A stretch of 64,000 nucleotides of DNA from Alphaproteobacteria bacterium (GTDB lineage: Bacteria > Pseudomonadota > Alphaproteobacteria > Caulobacterales > Caulobacteraceae), in the NCBI GenBank assembly GCA_018821435.1, contig JAHJME010000009.1:124001-188000 (forward strand), in the 5' to 3' direction. Both the position numbers and the translations under genes were made by a program. Shown here piece by piece: positions 36,080 to 45,425 of this stretch (the first letter of the stretch is position 1; each line of letters starts with the position of its first letter). The notes beneath the pieces are model-generated. The model saw only the letters and a program-made list of their open reading frames with translations, searched no databases and was not told the DNA's origin.

Positions 36080-38359
36080 GTGAATCTCAGGAACAGCACG
36101 TCTTTTGTCGCGCTCATCGCGGGGATGGCTCTGGCTATGCCAGCCAACGCCGCCGACGCCGACAAGGCCGGCAGCCAGCTCGAGGAAGTGATCGTCACCG
36201 CGCAAAAGCGTGAGGAGAACGTCCAGACCGCACCGCTGGCGATCACCGCCATCACCGGCGCAAATCTGGCGAAGGACCGGGTGCTGAGCATCGAGGACCT
36301 GGCCCACAACATGACGGGCATCTCGTTCACGGCGAACTCGCCGCAATCCAGCGAGATCAACATCCGCGGCGTCGTGAACACCCGCCTCAGCTCGCCCACC
36401 GCCGACCAATCGGTCTCGACCTTCGTCGACGACGTCTACGTCAGCCGGGCCGGCAACCTGAACTCGGCCTTCTACGACGTGGCCCGGGTCGAGGTCGTGC
36501 GGGGTCCGCAGGGCGTGCTGCTGGGCAAGAACGTCGCCGGCGGCGCGGTGAACATCATCTCGAACGCGCCCAGCTTCGACGCCTCGGGCCGGATGACCGT
36601 CAGCCTCGGCAACTACGACCTGAAGCAGACGAACGGCTACATCACCGGCCCGATCACCGAGAGCCTGGCCGGCCGACTCTCGTTCCAGACGATCGACCGC
36701 GGCGGCTACTACCGGGACATCCTGCATAACCAGGACCTGGAGAACCTGAACTCCAAACAGGCCCGGATTCAGTTGGCCTACGCGCCGCCAAGCTCCGACC
36801 TCCGCGCCAGCCTGAACGTCGACTATTCGAAGGACAGCAACGATGGCGTCCATCGTGTCGGCCTGAAGAGCACCACCCTGCCCGCCAGCTTCACGCCGTG
36901 GTCGGGCACCCGCGCCCTGATCGCCGCCCTGCGTCCGGGCGGCCTGAAGCGCACCGAGAGCCTGCCGATCTGGCCGCTGTTCAAGGGCGACACGTCGCCG
37001 ACGCCCCAGGGCGCCCGGCACGAGACCTACAATATCATCATCAAGGTCGACAAAGACGTGGCGGAGAACATCCGCCTGTCCAGCATCACCGGCTACCGGA
37101 ACAACAACTCGTTCACGCTGTACGACCAGACCGGCCTCGGTCCGGCCAACGGCTTCAACGTCGCCGCCCCGCTGCTCTTCGCCGAGCCGGTGAACTTCAT
37201 CGAAGGCGTGAACCAGGTTTCCCAGGAAATCCGGCTGGCCTCGACCAACACCGACAGCCGCTTCGACTGGATCATCGGCGCCTACTACCAGAAGAGCAAC
37301 GTCCACCAATACAACCGCTACTGGGGTGAATCGACGGTCCTGCCGACGCTGTCCGGCGAAAGCCATTGGGACGACCACGGCCATAACCGCGACCTCGCCG
37401 CGTTCGCCCAGGTCGGGTTCAAGATCACCGACGATCTCAAGCTGGAGGTCGGCGCCCGCTACACCAAGGACAAGAAATACGGGTTCCAGCGCGGGATCAT
37501 CGTCGCCACCGGCGACCGGCTGAACCCCAACGACACCGCCCCGCTGACCCCGCTGACCACCAACTTCGCCACCGCTTACGGCGACTCCTGGAACAGGCTT
37601 ACGCCCCAGGCCACCCTGCGCTGGACGCCGAACGACGCCAGCATGGCCTATGCGACGGTCTCGAGGGGCTTCAAGGGCGGCGGCTTCCAGAACAGCGCGT
37701 CGAACGCCTTCGCGGCGCAGACGCCGTACGATCCGGAAACCGTCACCAACTACGAGCTCGGCTACAAGACCGAACTGTTCGACCGCCGGGTCCGCTGGAA
37801 CACTGCGGTGTTCTACATGGAGTACAAGAACCTCCAGGTTCAGCAGACCCTGGCCTCCTGCCTCTGCAACGTGATCAGCAACGCTCCCGGCGCGACGATC
37901 AAGGGCGTGGAGACCGACTTCCAGTTCGCCCCCACCTCATGGCTCCGCGCCTGGGCCAGCGGCAGCTATGTCCACGGCACCTACGACAAATTCGTCTTCG
38001 CCGGCATCGACAACTCCGGCAACTGGATGCAGCGCACACCGCGCTGGACCACCGCCGTCGGCGCCGAGGCGACCACCAGCGTCGGGTCGTGGGAGGACGC
38101 GCTGTCCGCCCGTCTCAGCTATCGCTACCAGGGCAAGATGCCCTGGGCGCCCGAGAACACGACCTGGGAAGGCAGCTACGGCACGCTTGACGGCCGCGTG
38201 ACCCTCACCCCGCCGGACAGCCCCTGGAGCATCTCGGTCTACGGGAAGAACCTGGGCAAGACGGTCTACCGGACGAACATCATCGCCTTCTTCCAGGAAG
38301 AGATGTCGTCGTTCGGCGCGCCGCGGACCTACGGCATCGAGCTGTCCGCGTCGTTCTAA
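36080..38359 (+). CDS. TonB-dependent outer-membrane receptor
   Basis: A 759-residue receptor with a signal peptide (about residues 1-23), TonB box EEVIVTAQKREENVQTAPLA, a plug domain (NIRGV; VEVVRGPQGVLLGKNVAGGAVN) and a beta-barrel ending in a terminal aromatic residue. It is of the type common in sphingomonads and Caulobacter for uptake of plant-derived or hydrophobic compounds. The GTG at 36080 is chosen because AGGGGGAG (36065-36072) precedes it and the signal peptide follows directly. It presumably imports the substrate handled by the island's enzymes. Confidence 0.9.
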   Translation: MNLRNSTSFVALIAGMALAMPANAADADKAGSQLEEVIVTAQKREENVQTAPLAITAITGANLAKDRVLSIEDLAHNMTGISFTANSPQSSEINIRGVVNTRLSSPTADQSVSTFVDDVYVSRAGNLNSAFYDVARVEVVRGPQGVLLGKNVAGGAVNIISNAPSFDASGRMTVSLGNYDLKQTNGYITGPITESLAGRLSFQTIDRGGYYRDILHNQDLENLNSKQARIQLAYAPPSSDLRASLNVDYSKDSNDGVHRVGLKSTTLPASFTPWSGTRALIAALRPGGLKRTESLPIWPLFKGDTSPTPQGARHETYNIIIKVDKDVAENIRLSSITGYRNNNSFTLYDQTGLGPANGFNVAAPLLFAEPVNFIEGVNQVSQEIRLASTNTDSRFDWIIGAYYQKSNVHQYNRYWGESTVLPTLSGESHWDDHGHNRDLAAFAQVGFKITDDLKLEVGARYTKDKKYGFQRGIIVATGDRLNPNDTAPLTPLTTNFATAYGDSWNRLTPQATLRWTPNDASMAYATVSRGFKGGGFQNSASNAFAAQTPYDPETVTNYELGYKTELFDRRVRWNTAVFYMEYKNLQVQQTLASCLCNVISNAPGATIKGVETDFQFAPTSWLRAWASGSYVHGTYDKFVFAGIDNSGNWMQRTPRWTTAVGAEATTSVGSWEDALSARLSYRYQGKMPWAPENTTWEGSYGTLDGRVTLTPPDSPWSISVYGKNLGKTVYRTNIIAFFQEEMSSFGAPRTYGIELSASF

Positions 38360-38365
38360 GTCCCG

Positions 38366-38394
38366 ACGCCGGGCGGCCCCGCGCCGCCCGGCGT
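38366..38394 (+). terminator. strong hairpin after the TonB-receptor gene
   Basis: ACGCCGGGCGGC (38366-38377) pairs with GCCGCCCGGCGT (38383-38394) around a 5-base loop, 7 bases past the receptor stop. It is followed by TTCCTGTT rather than a clean T run. It may partly separate receptor expression from the downstream NTF2-fold genes. Confidence 0.55.
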
Positions 38395-38421
38395 TTCCTG
38401 TTCCAGAGTCCGGAGCGTTCG

Positions 38422-38853
38422 ATGGGCCGCTGCTACACAATCCTCCAGCGGGTGATCGAAGCCTGGCAGGCCAAGGACATCGACCGCGTCCTGGCCTTCA
38501 TGGACGACGAGATCATCTGGCACTACGCCGCCGCCGCAATGCCGCCGGTCCGCGGCAAGGCCGCCGCCCGCAAGCTGCTGGAGCGGTTCCAGGCCGACAT
38601 GCACGGCATCCAGTGGCGGATCTTCGCCTATTCCGAGACCGGCGACCGGCTCTTCCTGGAGGGCGTCGACGACTACACCACCACCGACGGCCATCGCGTC
38701 GCCACGCCCTACGCCGGCGTGCTGGATTTCCGGGGCGACCTCATCGTCGGCTGGCGCGACTACGTGGACCTGGGCGTCGCGGCCGAACAGAAGGCCGGGG
38801 CGCCGCTGAGCCGCCAGGTCGAGAGCCTGCTCGACCGCCCGATCGCCTCGTGA
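38422..38853 (+). CDS. NTF2-fold protein, LEH/SnoaL-like
   Basis: A 143-residue cytoplasmic protein. The LEH-like C-terminus reads YAGVLDFRGDLIVGWRDYVD, which keeps the Asp of the triad (WRDY). The upstream segment is LEGVD, with Gly in place of the catalytic Arg. So this paralogue and the ones at 31888/35184 have lost different triad positions. It is 63 bases after the receptor and 11 bases before the next paralogue. Confidence 0.7.
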   Translation: MGRCYTILQRVIEAWQAKDIDRVLAFMDDEIIWHYAAAAMPPVRGKAAARKLLERFQADMHGIQWRIFAYSETGDRLFLEGVDDYTTTDGHRVATPYAGVLDFRGDLIVGWRDYVDLGVAAEQKAGAPLSRQVESLLDRPIAS

Positions 38854-38864
38854 AAGCCCCGCCC

Positions 38865-39392
38865 ATGTCCCTCGACCGCCGAACCCTGATCAGCGCCGCC
38901 GCCGCCACGGGCGCGCTGGCCGCCGCCTCCCCCGCCCTGGCAAAGGAGTCCTCCATGCCTCGCCTGTTCCCCGTGCTCGAAGCGATCATCGCCGCCTGGA
39001 AGAAGCAGGACGTCGAGGGCGTGCTGGCCTGCGTCACCGACGACATCGTCTGGCGCAACTCGTCCGGCTACGCCCCGGCCATCAAGGGCAAGGCGGCCAT
39101 GCGCACGGCGCTCAACACCATGAAGGCGGCGATCAAGCCCGGCAGCAACACCTGGCGGATCTTCGACTACGCCGAGTCCGCCGACCGGCTGTTCATGGAG
39201 GGCGTCGACGAGTTCGACCTCACCACCGGCCAGCACGTGGCCATCCCGTATGCAGGCAGCCTGCAATTCCGCGGCGCCCTGGTCAGCGAATGGCGCGAAT
39301 ACTTCGACGGCCGGATCAGCTCCGACATGAAGGCGGGCAAGCCGATGAGCGCCGAGGTCACGGAAATGCTGGACCGTCCGCTCGCGAAGTAG
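38865..39392 (+). CDS. exported NTF2-fold protein (Tat signal), LEH/SnoaL-like
   Basis: A 175-residue protein starting MSLDRRTLISAAAATGALAA, a twin-arginine signal. The mature part is paralogous to the preceding gene (MEGVDEFDLTTGQHVAIPYAGSLQFRGALVSEWREYFD) with both the Arg and the third Asp of an LEH triad changed. Export by Tat suggests a folded, perhaps cofactor-loaded, periplasmic protein. It is convergent with the tandem HxlR gene, 3 bases apart. Confidence 0.7.
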   Translation: MSLDRRTLISAAAATGALAAASPALAKESSMPRLFPVLEAIIAAWKKQDVEGVLACVTDDIVWRNSSGYAPAIKGKAAMRTALNTMKAAIKPGSNTWRIFDYAESADRLFMEGVDEFDLTTGQHVAIPYAGSLQFRGALVSEWREYFDGRISSDMKAGKPMSAEVTEMLDRPLAK

Positions 39393-39395
39393 CCG

Positions 39396-40349
39396 TCAGC
39401 CCGGCGTCACGTTCAGCACCGTCGCCTCCTGGCCGCACTGGTCGCAGGTCATCTTCGGCTCCAGCACATGGCCGCACGCGCGGTGATAGGTGATCAGCGG
39501 CGGACCCTTGGTCGCCAGCCACTTGTCGCCCCAGCGGTTTAGCTCGGCGATCAGCGGATAGAGGTCGCGCCCCTCGTCGGTCAGCCGGTATTCCCAGCGG
39601 TCCGGCCGCTGCTGGTACAGCTCGCGGCGCAGGACGCCCAGGTCCACCAATCGGGTCAGCCGGTCGGACAGGATGTTGGGCGCCACGCCCAGCGCGTTCT
39701 GGAAATCGTTGAACCGCCGGCGCCCCATGAAGGCGGAGGCGATCACATGGCTGGTCCACCGGTCGCCCAGCACCTGGAAGGCGCGGTCCAGCATCGGGTT
39801 GCCCTTGTTCAGGTCCCCTGCCGGCACGATGGAGCGCCGCTGCGCGCGCGGCGGCGGCGACGGTTCGAACTCCGCGCCCGGCCCCTCCACCACATAGACG
39901 TCGCGCGGGCTGACCAGTTCGTTGCAGTGGCCGCAGCGGCACTCGGGCGTGAACACCTTGCCGCAGCTGTGCCTCGGGCGGTGGGCCGGGTTCGCCGGGT
40001 CGTAGAACCAGCGCTGCTCCCAGCGGATGATGCTGAGCGCCAGGCTGTACAGGTCCAGGCCCATCTCGGTCAGGCGGTACTCGTCGCGCGCCGGGCGCTC
40101 CTGGTAGCGGACCTTCTTGAAGATGCCCACGGTGTTCAGCCGGCGCAGGCGGTCGATCAACAGGCTGCGCGCCAGGCCGATACGGCCCTGGAACTCGTCG
40201 AACCGGCGGACCCGCTGGAACGCCAGGTAGAGGATCATCAGCGTCCAGCGGTCGCCCAGGATATTGAGCGCGCGGGTCGCGGAGTTGGCCTGCACGAGCT
40301 GAGTTGGAAGCGCCGGATCCGGAGGGTCAGTGCGGCTGGATTCGGCCAT
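39396..40349 (-). CDS. tandem HxlR regulator with two zinc-ribbon-like motifs
   Basis: A 317-residue protein made of two HxlR winged-helix domains in one chain (about residues 20-120 and 185-285). Each begins with a LGDRWT motif and ends at YRLT-x-x-G. Each is followed by a cysteine cluster: C129, C137, C139, C142 after the first; C292, C302, C305 after the second. Normal HxlR proteins are about 110-residue homodimers. The chain is thus likely a covalent pseudo-dimer that may bind zinc or sense redox or electrophiles. Together with the paralogue at 46537 it is the obvious candidate regulator of the island. Confidence 0.85.
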   Translation of the reverse strand: MAESSRTDPPDPALPTQLVQANSATRALNILGDRWTLMILYLAFQRVRRFDEFQGRIGLARSLLIDRLRRLNTVGIFKKVRYQERPARDEYRLTEMGLDLYSLALSIIRWEQRWFYDPANPAHRPRHSCGKVFTPECRCGHCNELVSPRDVYVVEGPGAEFEPSPPPRAQRRSIVPAGDLNKGNPMLDRAFQVLGDRWTSHVIASAFMGRRRFNDFQNALGVAPNILSDRLTRLVDLGVLRRELYQQRPDRWEYRLTDEGRDLYPLIAELNRWGDKWLATKGPPLITYHRACGHVLEPKMTCDQCGQEATVLNVTPG

Positions 40350-40420
40350 ATCGCCTCAAAGGTCGGGAGCGGGCGGACCCTTCGGTCACGCACCCACCTT
40401 GTCAAGCTCCGCAGGCGCCA

Positions 40421-41230
40421 TCAGGCAGCTTCCGGCGGCTTGGGCGGCCAGGGGAAGAAGCCCGAGGTGCGGCGCATGTAGTCTTCGTAGGCGGGCTTGC
40501 GGCGCTTAAGGCGGCCCTCGACGGTCGGCACGCCGCTCCAGCGGGTTAGCGTGAAGACCAGATACGCAGGCCCGATCACCGCGAAGAGGCCCGGGGTCGT
40601 CTCGGCCGCGACCAGCCACAGACCCCACCACACGCAGGCATCGCCGAAGTAGTTGGGGTGGCGGGTGTAGCGCCACAGGCCCTTGTCCATCACCTGGCCG
40701 GCGTTGGCCGGGTTCTTCTTGAAGCGGACCAGCTGCCAGTCGGCCAACGCCTCGAAGGCCAGGCCGAAGACCGCCAGGCCCGCGCCGACCCAGCCCACCG
40801 CGCCCAGCGCTGCGGGCTCGGCCGAAACCTGGCCCAGCTGCACCGGCAGGCAGACCAGCCACAGCAGCGGCATCTGCAACAGGAACACCAGGCGGAAGGC
40901 CGCGTAGCCGTAGCTCCAGCCGCGCTCGGCCTTGGCCTTGTCCAGCATCCGCACGTATCGGCCGTCCGGCCCGTGGTCGCGCCAGCGCCACAGCATGTAG
41001 GCGCCCAGGCGCACCGCCCAGGCGACGCAGATCACCGTCAGCACCAGGCGCCGCTCGGTCCCGCCGCCGGTCTGCAGATAGGTCGAGATAGCGACCACGC
41101 CCATGCCGAGGCCCCACAAGCTGTCGACCGGCGTCACGTCGCGCTGGGCCACGCAGATCGCCCAGGCCAGCACGAACAGGCCGAGGATCACCCCCGCGTT
41201 CACCAGCAGCACCATCACATAGTCCGGCAT
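40421..41230 (-). CDS. DUF1295 membrane protein (steroid 5-alpha-reductase-like)
   Basis: A 269-residue polytopic protein with six or so hydrophobic segments. The C-terminal signature GLWRYTRHPNYFGDACVWWGLWL is typical of DUF1295 / 3-oxo-5-alpha-steroid 4-dehydrogenase-like proteins, which may reduce conjugated double bonds using NADPH. The ATG at 41230 is preferred over 41272 because a GGGGGG stretch lies upstream. An island motif is found 64 bases upstream. The substrate is unknown. Confidence 0.8.
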   Translation of the reverse strand: MPDYVMVLLVNAGVILGLFVLAWAICVAQRDVTPVDSLWGLGMGVVAISTYLQTGGGTERRLVLTVICVAWAVRLGAYMLWRWRDHGPDGRYVRMLDKAKAERGWSYGYAAFRLVFLLQMPLLWLVCLPVQLGQVSAEPAALGAVGWVGAGLAVFGLAFEALADWQLVRFKKNPANAGQVMDKGLWRYTRHPNYFGDACVWWGLWLVAAETTPGLFAVIGPAYLVFTLTRWSGVPTVEGRLKRRKPAYEDYMRRTSGFFPWPPKPPEAA

Positions 41231-41293
41231 GTCCCGCCCCCCATTCGACGTTCCGCCCCGGCTATTGCGCATGAGGGCTGTTTGACAGTCTCT

Positions 41294-41308
41294 CTATGCA
41301 AGTTATCC
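41294..41308 (-). promoter_or_regulatory. island motif, copy 6
   Basis: On the minus strand this reads GGATAACTTGCATAG, a match to the ACTTGCATA core upstream of the DUF1295 gene and in the same orientation as it. Confidence 0.6.
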
Positions 41309-41470
41309 TGCCCGAAAGCGCCGCACAAGCGGTTGCGGGAGGTGGACAGGGCGAGCCCCATCCCGTGAGTCATCCGGCGGACAGACGATCCGCCGAGCCT
41401 GGCGCTCACCCTTTCCACCACGCCCGGCGGGGCGCGGTCACGCTCTCCCACCGCGTGGGAAAGGTGCGGC

Positions 41471-43264
41471 CTAACCCAGGACTATCACCTCGTCGTCGGG
41501 CCGGTCGGCGAACAGCCGCTCCACCTCGCCCGCCCGCCGGTCGATGACGGCGCGGCGATTGATGGTGCCCTTATCCGAAATCTCGTGGGCGTTGGCGCTG
41601 GCCGGCTCGCGAAGCAGCAGCGCCCGTTTCACCCGCGCGGCGCCGCCGTGCGCCTCGGCGTTGTAGGCCGCCAGCCGACGCGCGATCTCGGCCGGATCCG
41701 CGCCCGGTGTCGGCCACAGCATGACACCCAGGTAGGGCCGCCCGTCGTCGCAGAGCACCAAGTCCAGCACCAGCGGCGACAGCGCCTTGAGCAGACCGTC
41801 GCGCACCGCGCCGCCATAGACCCAGGTCCCGCTGGAGAGCTTGAACTCCTCGGCCGCGCGCCCGGCGAAGGCCAGCCCCTGGGTCGGGTCCTCCGGATCG
41901 TGGAACACGGCCAAATCGCCGGTGCGATAGAAGCCTTCCTCGTCGAAGGCCGCCGCCGTCTTCTCGGGCTCGTCCAGATAGCCCTTGGTGACGTTCGGCC
42001 CCCGCGCCCGGACCTCGTAGCGGTCGCCCGACGGCGCGAGCTTCAGCGTCGTGCCCGGCGCCGGCAAGCCGATGCCCACCTTGTCGGTCTCGAAGTGGAT
42101 GACCATGAAGGCCGAGACCGTCTCGGTCATGCCATAGCCGCTGGTCATCATGATCCGGTGGCCGGTCTCGGCGACCGCCGCAGCCTGCAGCCGGTCGTGC
42201 ACGGTCTGGGACAGACCCGCGCCGCCGTACAGCATCAGCCGCATCTTCTTGAAGAAGGTGGCGCGCAGCACCGGATCCGTCTCCAGCGCCTCGACCAGCA
42301 TGGTGTAGCCAAGGGGGACGTTGTTGAAATAGCTGACCGGGATCTCACGCAGGTTGCGGATCGAGGTCTCGAACAGGCCCGGCGCCGGTTTGCCGTCGTC
42401 GATGTACAGCGTGCCGCCTTCCAGCAGCGTCGTCCGCAGCACGAACGCGCCCGCCGCGTGGTGCCAGGGCAGCCAGTCCAGCATCACGTCGTGCCAGCCG
42501 GCGGCCTCGCCGATGGTCTGCTGGCACTGGGCGCTGTTGGCGGCCAGGTTGTCGAAGGTGATCGGCACGACCTTGGGCAAGCCGGTCGACCCGGACGTCA
42601 GCATCAGCGCCGCACGGTCGTGCGGCTTCAGCCCGGCGATCGACGCGGCCACCGCCTCGGTGGCCGTCGTGCGCAGGATGTCGGCATAGGCCGTCGCGGG
42701 CTTGGTCAGCTTCGAAGGATCGGTCGTGACGATCGGTGCGCCGCCCAGGTCCAGGTGGTCCAGGGCGCCGGCGGCCATGGCGCTGTCCTCGGCGAAGACC
42801 ACGCCCGGCTTCACCTTGGCGATCACGTGGGCCAGCCGTCCGTAGTCGCCGCCCAGCGCCGCGTAGGTGGTGCTGACCGGACAGACCGCGCGCCCGCTGG
42901 CCTGGGCCGCGAAGCTCATCACCGCGAACGCCGGCGTATTGCCCGCCAGCACCAGGACCGGACCCGGCTTGGGCTGGTCCATCAGCCACTGGGTCGCCGC
43001 GTCCATGTCGCGCTTGAGCTGGGCGAAAGAGGTGTAGGCCCATTCCCCATCCGGCCCACGCCGACCCAGTGCCGGCTTGTCGCCCGAGATTGCCGCGCGC
43101 TCGGCGAAGGCCGCCGGGATGTTCGCCTCGTAGGCCCGGAGCGGGACCTTCGACGTGATCAGGATCGTGCCGTCGGCGCGGCGCTCGATATCCAGATCGA
43201 CCGGCAGCAGCTTGGCCTCCCGGAAGGGAGCGGGCGACGCGGCGGCCACGGCGCTGTCGGCCAT
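41471..43264 (-). CDS. feruloyl-CoA-synthetase-like acyl-CoA ligase
   Basis: A 597-residue adenylate-forming enzyme. The P-loop LTSGSTGLPKVVPITF, the YGMTE motif (A5) and YRTGDLAVF (A7) are present. The N-terminal extension (DIERRADGTILITSKVPL) and the HHAAGAFVLRTTLLEGG segment are characteristic of the feruloyl-CoA synthase group, which activates phenylpropanoid acids with ATP and CoA. It lies 2 bases after the SCP2-type thiolase gene, so the two are cotranscribed. Confidence 0.85.
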   Translation of the reverse strand: MADSAVAAASPAPFREAKLLPVDLDIERRADGTILITSKVPLRAYEANIPAAFAERAAISGDKPALGRRGPDGEWAYTSFAQLKRDMDAATQWLMDQPKPGPVLVLAGNTPAFAVMSFAAQASGRAVCPVSTTYAALGGDYGRLAHVIAKVKPGVVFAEDSAMAAGALDHLDLGGAPIVTTDPSKLTKPATAYADILRTTATEAVAASIAGLKPHDRAALMLTSGSTGLPKVVPITFDNLAANSAQCQQTIGEAAGWHDVMLDWLPWHHAAGAFVLRTTLLEGGTLYIDDGKPAPGLFETSIRNLREIPVSYFNNVPLGYTMLVEALETDPVLRATFFKKMRLMLYGGAGLSQTVHDRLQAAAVAETGHRIMMTSGYGMTETVSAFMVIHFETDKVGIGLPAPGTTLKLAPSGDRYEVRARGPNVTKGYLDEPEKTAAAFDEEGFYRTGDLAVFHDPEDPTQGLAFAGRAAEEFKLSSGTWVYGGAVRDGLLKALSPLVLDLVLCDDGRPYLGVMLWPTPGADPAEIARRLAAYNAEAHGGAARVKRALLLREPASANAHEISDKGTINRRAVIDRRAGEVERLFADRPDDEVIVLG

Positions 43265-43266
43265 GG

Positions 43267-44487
43267 TTAGACGCCGACGACCAGGCTGACCGTCGTGGTG
43301 GTCGAGCCGCCGATGTTGAGGGTCTGGACGGTCTTGGCGCCCTCGACCTGATAGTCGCCGGCCTTGCCGGTCACCTGCTTGAAGGCGTCCAGCGCCATGC
43401 GCACGCCGGTGGCGCCCACCGGGTGGCCCAGGCCGATGAGGCCGCCGGACGGATTGATCGGCAGCCGGCCGCCGATCTCGATGGAGCCGTCCTCCACCGC
43501 CTTCCAGGCCTCGCCCGGCGCGGTCAGGCCCAGGTGCTCGATGGCCATGTATTCGGTGGTGGTGAAGCAGTCGTGGGTCTCGACGGCGTCGAGCTGAGCG
43601 ATGTCCGTCACCCCGGCCCGGTCGCGGGCGGCGTCGATGGCCTGTTTCACACGCGGGAAGACGTAGGGCTGGCCCTCGCTGGCGCGGACCTTGCGGTCGT
43701 AGCTGATCGGCGCGGAGGTGTGGCCCCAGCCCTTGATGCGCGGCAGGCTCTCCAGCGGGATGCCGCGCTTGTCGGCGTACTCACGGGCCGCCTTCTCGGA
43801 GGCCAGGAACACCACGGCCGAGCCATCGGTCACCTGGCCGCAGTCGTTCTTGCGGATCATGCCTTCGATGACCGGATTGGCCTCGTCGTCGGCGGTGAAG
43901 CTCCTGTCGTTGAACGCCCACTGGCGGGTCTGGGAGTTCGGGTTCTTCCTGGCGTTGGCGAAGTTGATCTCGGCGATACGCATCAGGTGCTCGTACTTCA
44001 GGCCCCAGCGGCGGTCGTACTCCTCGCCCAGGTCCGAAAACGCGCGCGGCCAGAGGTAGGTGGCGTCCTGCAGCTCATGGCCGGCCCAGGCGGCGGCGCC
44101 CAGGTTCTGGGCCGCCTGCTGGCCCGAGAGGTTGCGCATCATCTCCAGGCCGACGACGCAGGCGGTGTCGTAGCGACCGGCCTCGATCTCGGCGGTCGCC
44201 GCCAGGATCGCCACGCTGCCCGACGCACAGGCCGCCTCGTGGCGCGAGGTCGGCATGCCGTCGAACTCTGGGTGAACCAGGCCGAAGAAGCCCCCTAACA
44301 GGCCCTGGCCCGCAAACAGCTCGCCAACGAAATTGCCGACGTGTCCGGTGTCGATGTCTTTAGGCTCTAGGTCGACCGCGGCCAGCCCCTCGCCCACCAC
44401 CTCGGCGAAGGCGTCGGCGAAATCCATCTGCCGGCGCGCCCAGTTCTGGGAGAAGTCCGACTGCCAGCCACCGAGAATGTAGGTCAT
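43267..44487 (-). CDS. SCP2-type thiolase
   Basis: A 406-residue thiolase of the SCP-x/non-specific type. The nucleophile is in EAACASGSVA; HDCF (within VETHDCFTTTEYM) and GHPVGATG provide the other catalytic residues, as is normal for this group, which lacks the C-terminal CxG. Such enzymes thiolyse 3-ketoacyl-CoAs with branched or cyclic substituents. It is preceded by an island motif 40 bases upstream and followed immediately by a CoA ligase. Confidence 0.88.
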   Translation of the reverse strand: MTYILGGWQSDFSQNWARRQMDFADAFAEVVGEGLAAVDLEPKDIDTGHVGNFVGELFAGQGLLGGFFGLVHPEFDGMPTSRHEAACASGSVAILAATAEIEAGRYDTACVVGLEMMRNLSGQQAAQNLGAAAWAGHELQDATYLWPRAFSDLGEEYDRRWGLKYEHLMRIAEINFANARKNPNSQTRQWAFNDRSFTADDEANPVIEGMIRKNDCGQVTDGSAVVFLASEKAAREYADKRGIPLESLPRIKGWGHTSAPISYDRKVRASEGQPYVFPRVKQAIDAARDRAGVTDIAQLDAVETHDCFTTTEYMAIEHLGLTAPGEAWKAVEDGSIEIGGRLPINPSGGLIGLGHPVGATGVRMALDAFKQVTGKAGDYQVEGAKTVQTLNIGGSTTTTVSLVVGV

Positions 44488-44526
44488 GGTTTCCTCGCTC
44501 GGCCGTACCCGGCCTTGTCAGTCCGA

Positions 44527-44541
44527 TTATACAAGTGAACT
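44527..44541 (-). promoter_or_regulatory. island motif, copy 7
   Basis: Minus strand AGTTCACTTGTATAA. Read on, it forms TATAAT, so the motif's right end could coincide with a -10 hexamer. It sits 40 bases before the thiolase ATG and directly after the SDR stop codon. Confidence 0.6.
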
Positions 44542-45425
44542 TAGATCGCCGCCAGCGTCGGGCGCCCATCCATGAAGGCCGCGAAGGCCTGGTGGGAGTC
44601 GGGATAGGTCTCGCGCGGCTGACCGCCGATCGCGGCGTGGACGGCATTGCCGACGTCGCCCTCGGCGAACGCCACCGGCGGCCCCTCGACCGCCACGGCC
44701 GCGCGCAGCCGTCCGCCGCCGGACACCAGGGTCTGGCCGCTGACGTCGCAATGTTCGCTGACCAGCCAGGCCACCAGGGGCGCCACGGCCGCCGGGTCCA
44801 TCCGCTCGGCCAGGCCCGGCTTCAGGTGCTGTTCCGTCATCGCCGTCACCGCATAGGGGGCGATGGCGTTGATCATCAGGTTGCGCGGACGGCCCTCGAC
44901 CGCCAGGCCGCGCACCAGGCCGATCAGCGCCGCCTTGGACGAGGCGTAGGCCGCCATCCCGTCGCCGCCGTGCAAGCCAGCCGACGAGGCGCTGACCACG
45001 ATCCGCCCGGCCGGCGCCTCCGACAGCACCGCCCAGGCGGCCTGGACCAGATGGAACGCCCCGAAGAAGTTGATGTCGAAGATCCGCTGGAAGCCTTCGC
45101 GCGTCTGGCGGTGCAGGCGCTTGGTCTCCGGCACCCCGGCGTTGGAGACCACGGCGTCCAGCCGGCCGAACTCGGCCAAAGCCAGGGCGACCAGCGCTTC
45201 ACCGGTCTCGGGCGCCTCGGCCGGATCGACGTTTGCGACGGCGCGTCCGCCCGTGGCGCGGATCTCGGCCGCCACCGCCTCGGCGCTGGAAGGCGCCTCG
45301 CGATCGGCCCACCGGTTGTTGACCACCAGGCTGGCGCCCCGCGCCGCCAGGTCCAGCGCATAGGCGCGGCCCAGCCCCTTCCCGGCCCCGGTGACGATCA
45401 CCACGCGGTCGGTCAGGCGGGTCAT
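44541..45425 (-). CDS. SDR of the 17-beta-HSD4/MFE-2 type (3-hydroxyacyl-CoA dehydrogenase-like)
   Basis: A 294-residue SDR. TGAGKGLGRAYAL and ASLVVNN near the N-terminus resemble the dehydrogenase part of peroxisomal multifunctional enzyme 2. The catalytic Ser (VVSASSAG) and YASSK follow. It would oxidise a 3-hydroxyacyl-CoA to the 3-keto form that the neighbouring thiolase cleaves. The ATG at 45425 overlaps the stop of the upstream reductase-like gene. Confidence 0.85.
   Translation of the reverse strand: MTRLTDRVVIVTGAGKGLGRAYALDLAARGASLVVNNRWADREAPSSAEAVAAEIRATGGRAVANVDPAEAPETGEALVALALAEFGRLDAVVSNAGVPETKRLHRQTREGFQRIFDINFFGAFHLVQAAWAVLSEAPAGRIVVSASSAGLHGGDGMAAYASSKAALIGLVRGLAVEGRPRNLMINAIAPYAVTAMTEQHLKPGLAERMDPAAVAPLVAWLVSEHCDVSGQTLVSGGGRLRAAVAVEGPPVAFAEGDVGNAVHAAIGGQPRETYPDSHQAFAAFMDGRPTLAAI

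Noticed and set aside
40350..40420. Additional island motif upstream of the first HxlR gene
   Set aside because: GGTCACGCAC near 40384 lacks the ACTTG core, so it was not counted, though autoregulation remains possible.
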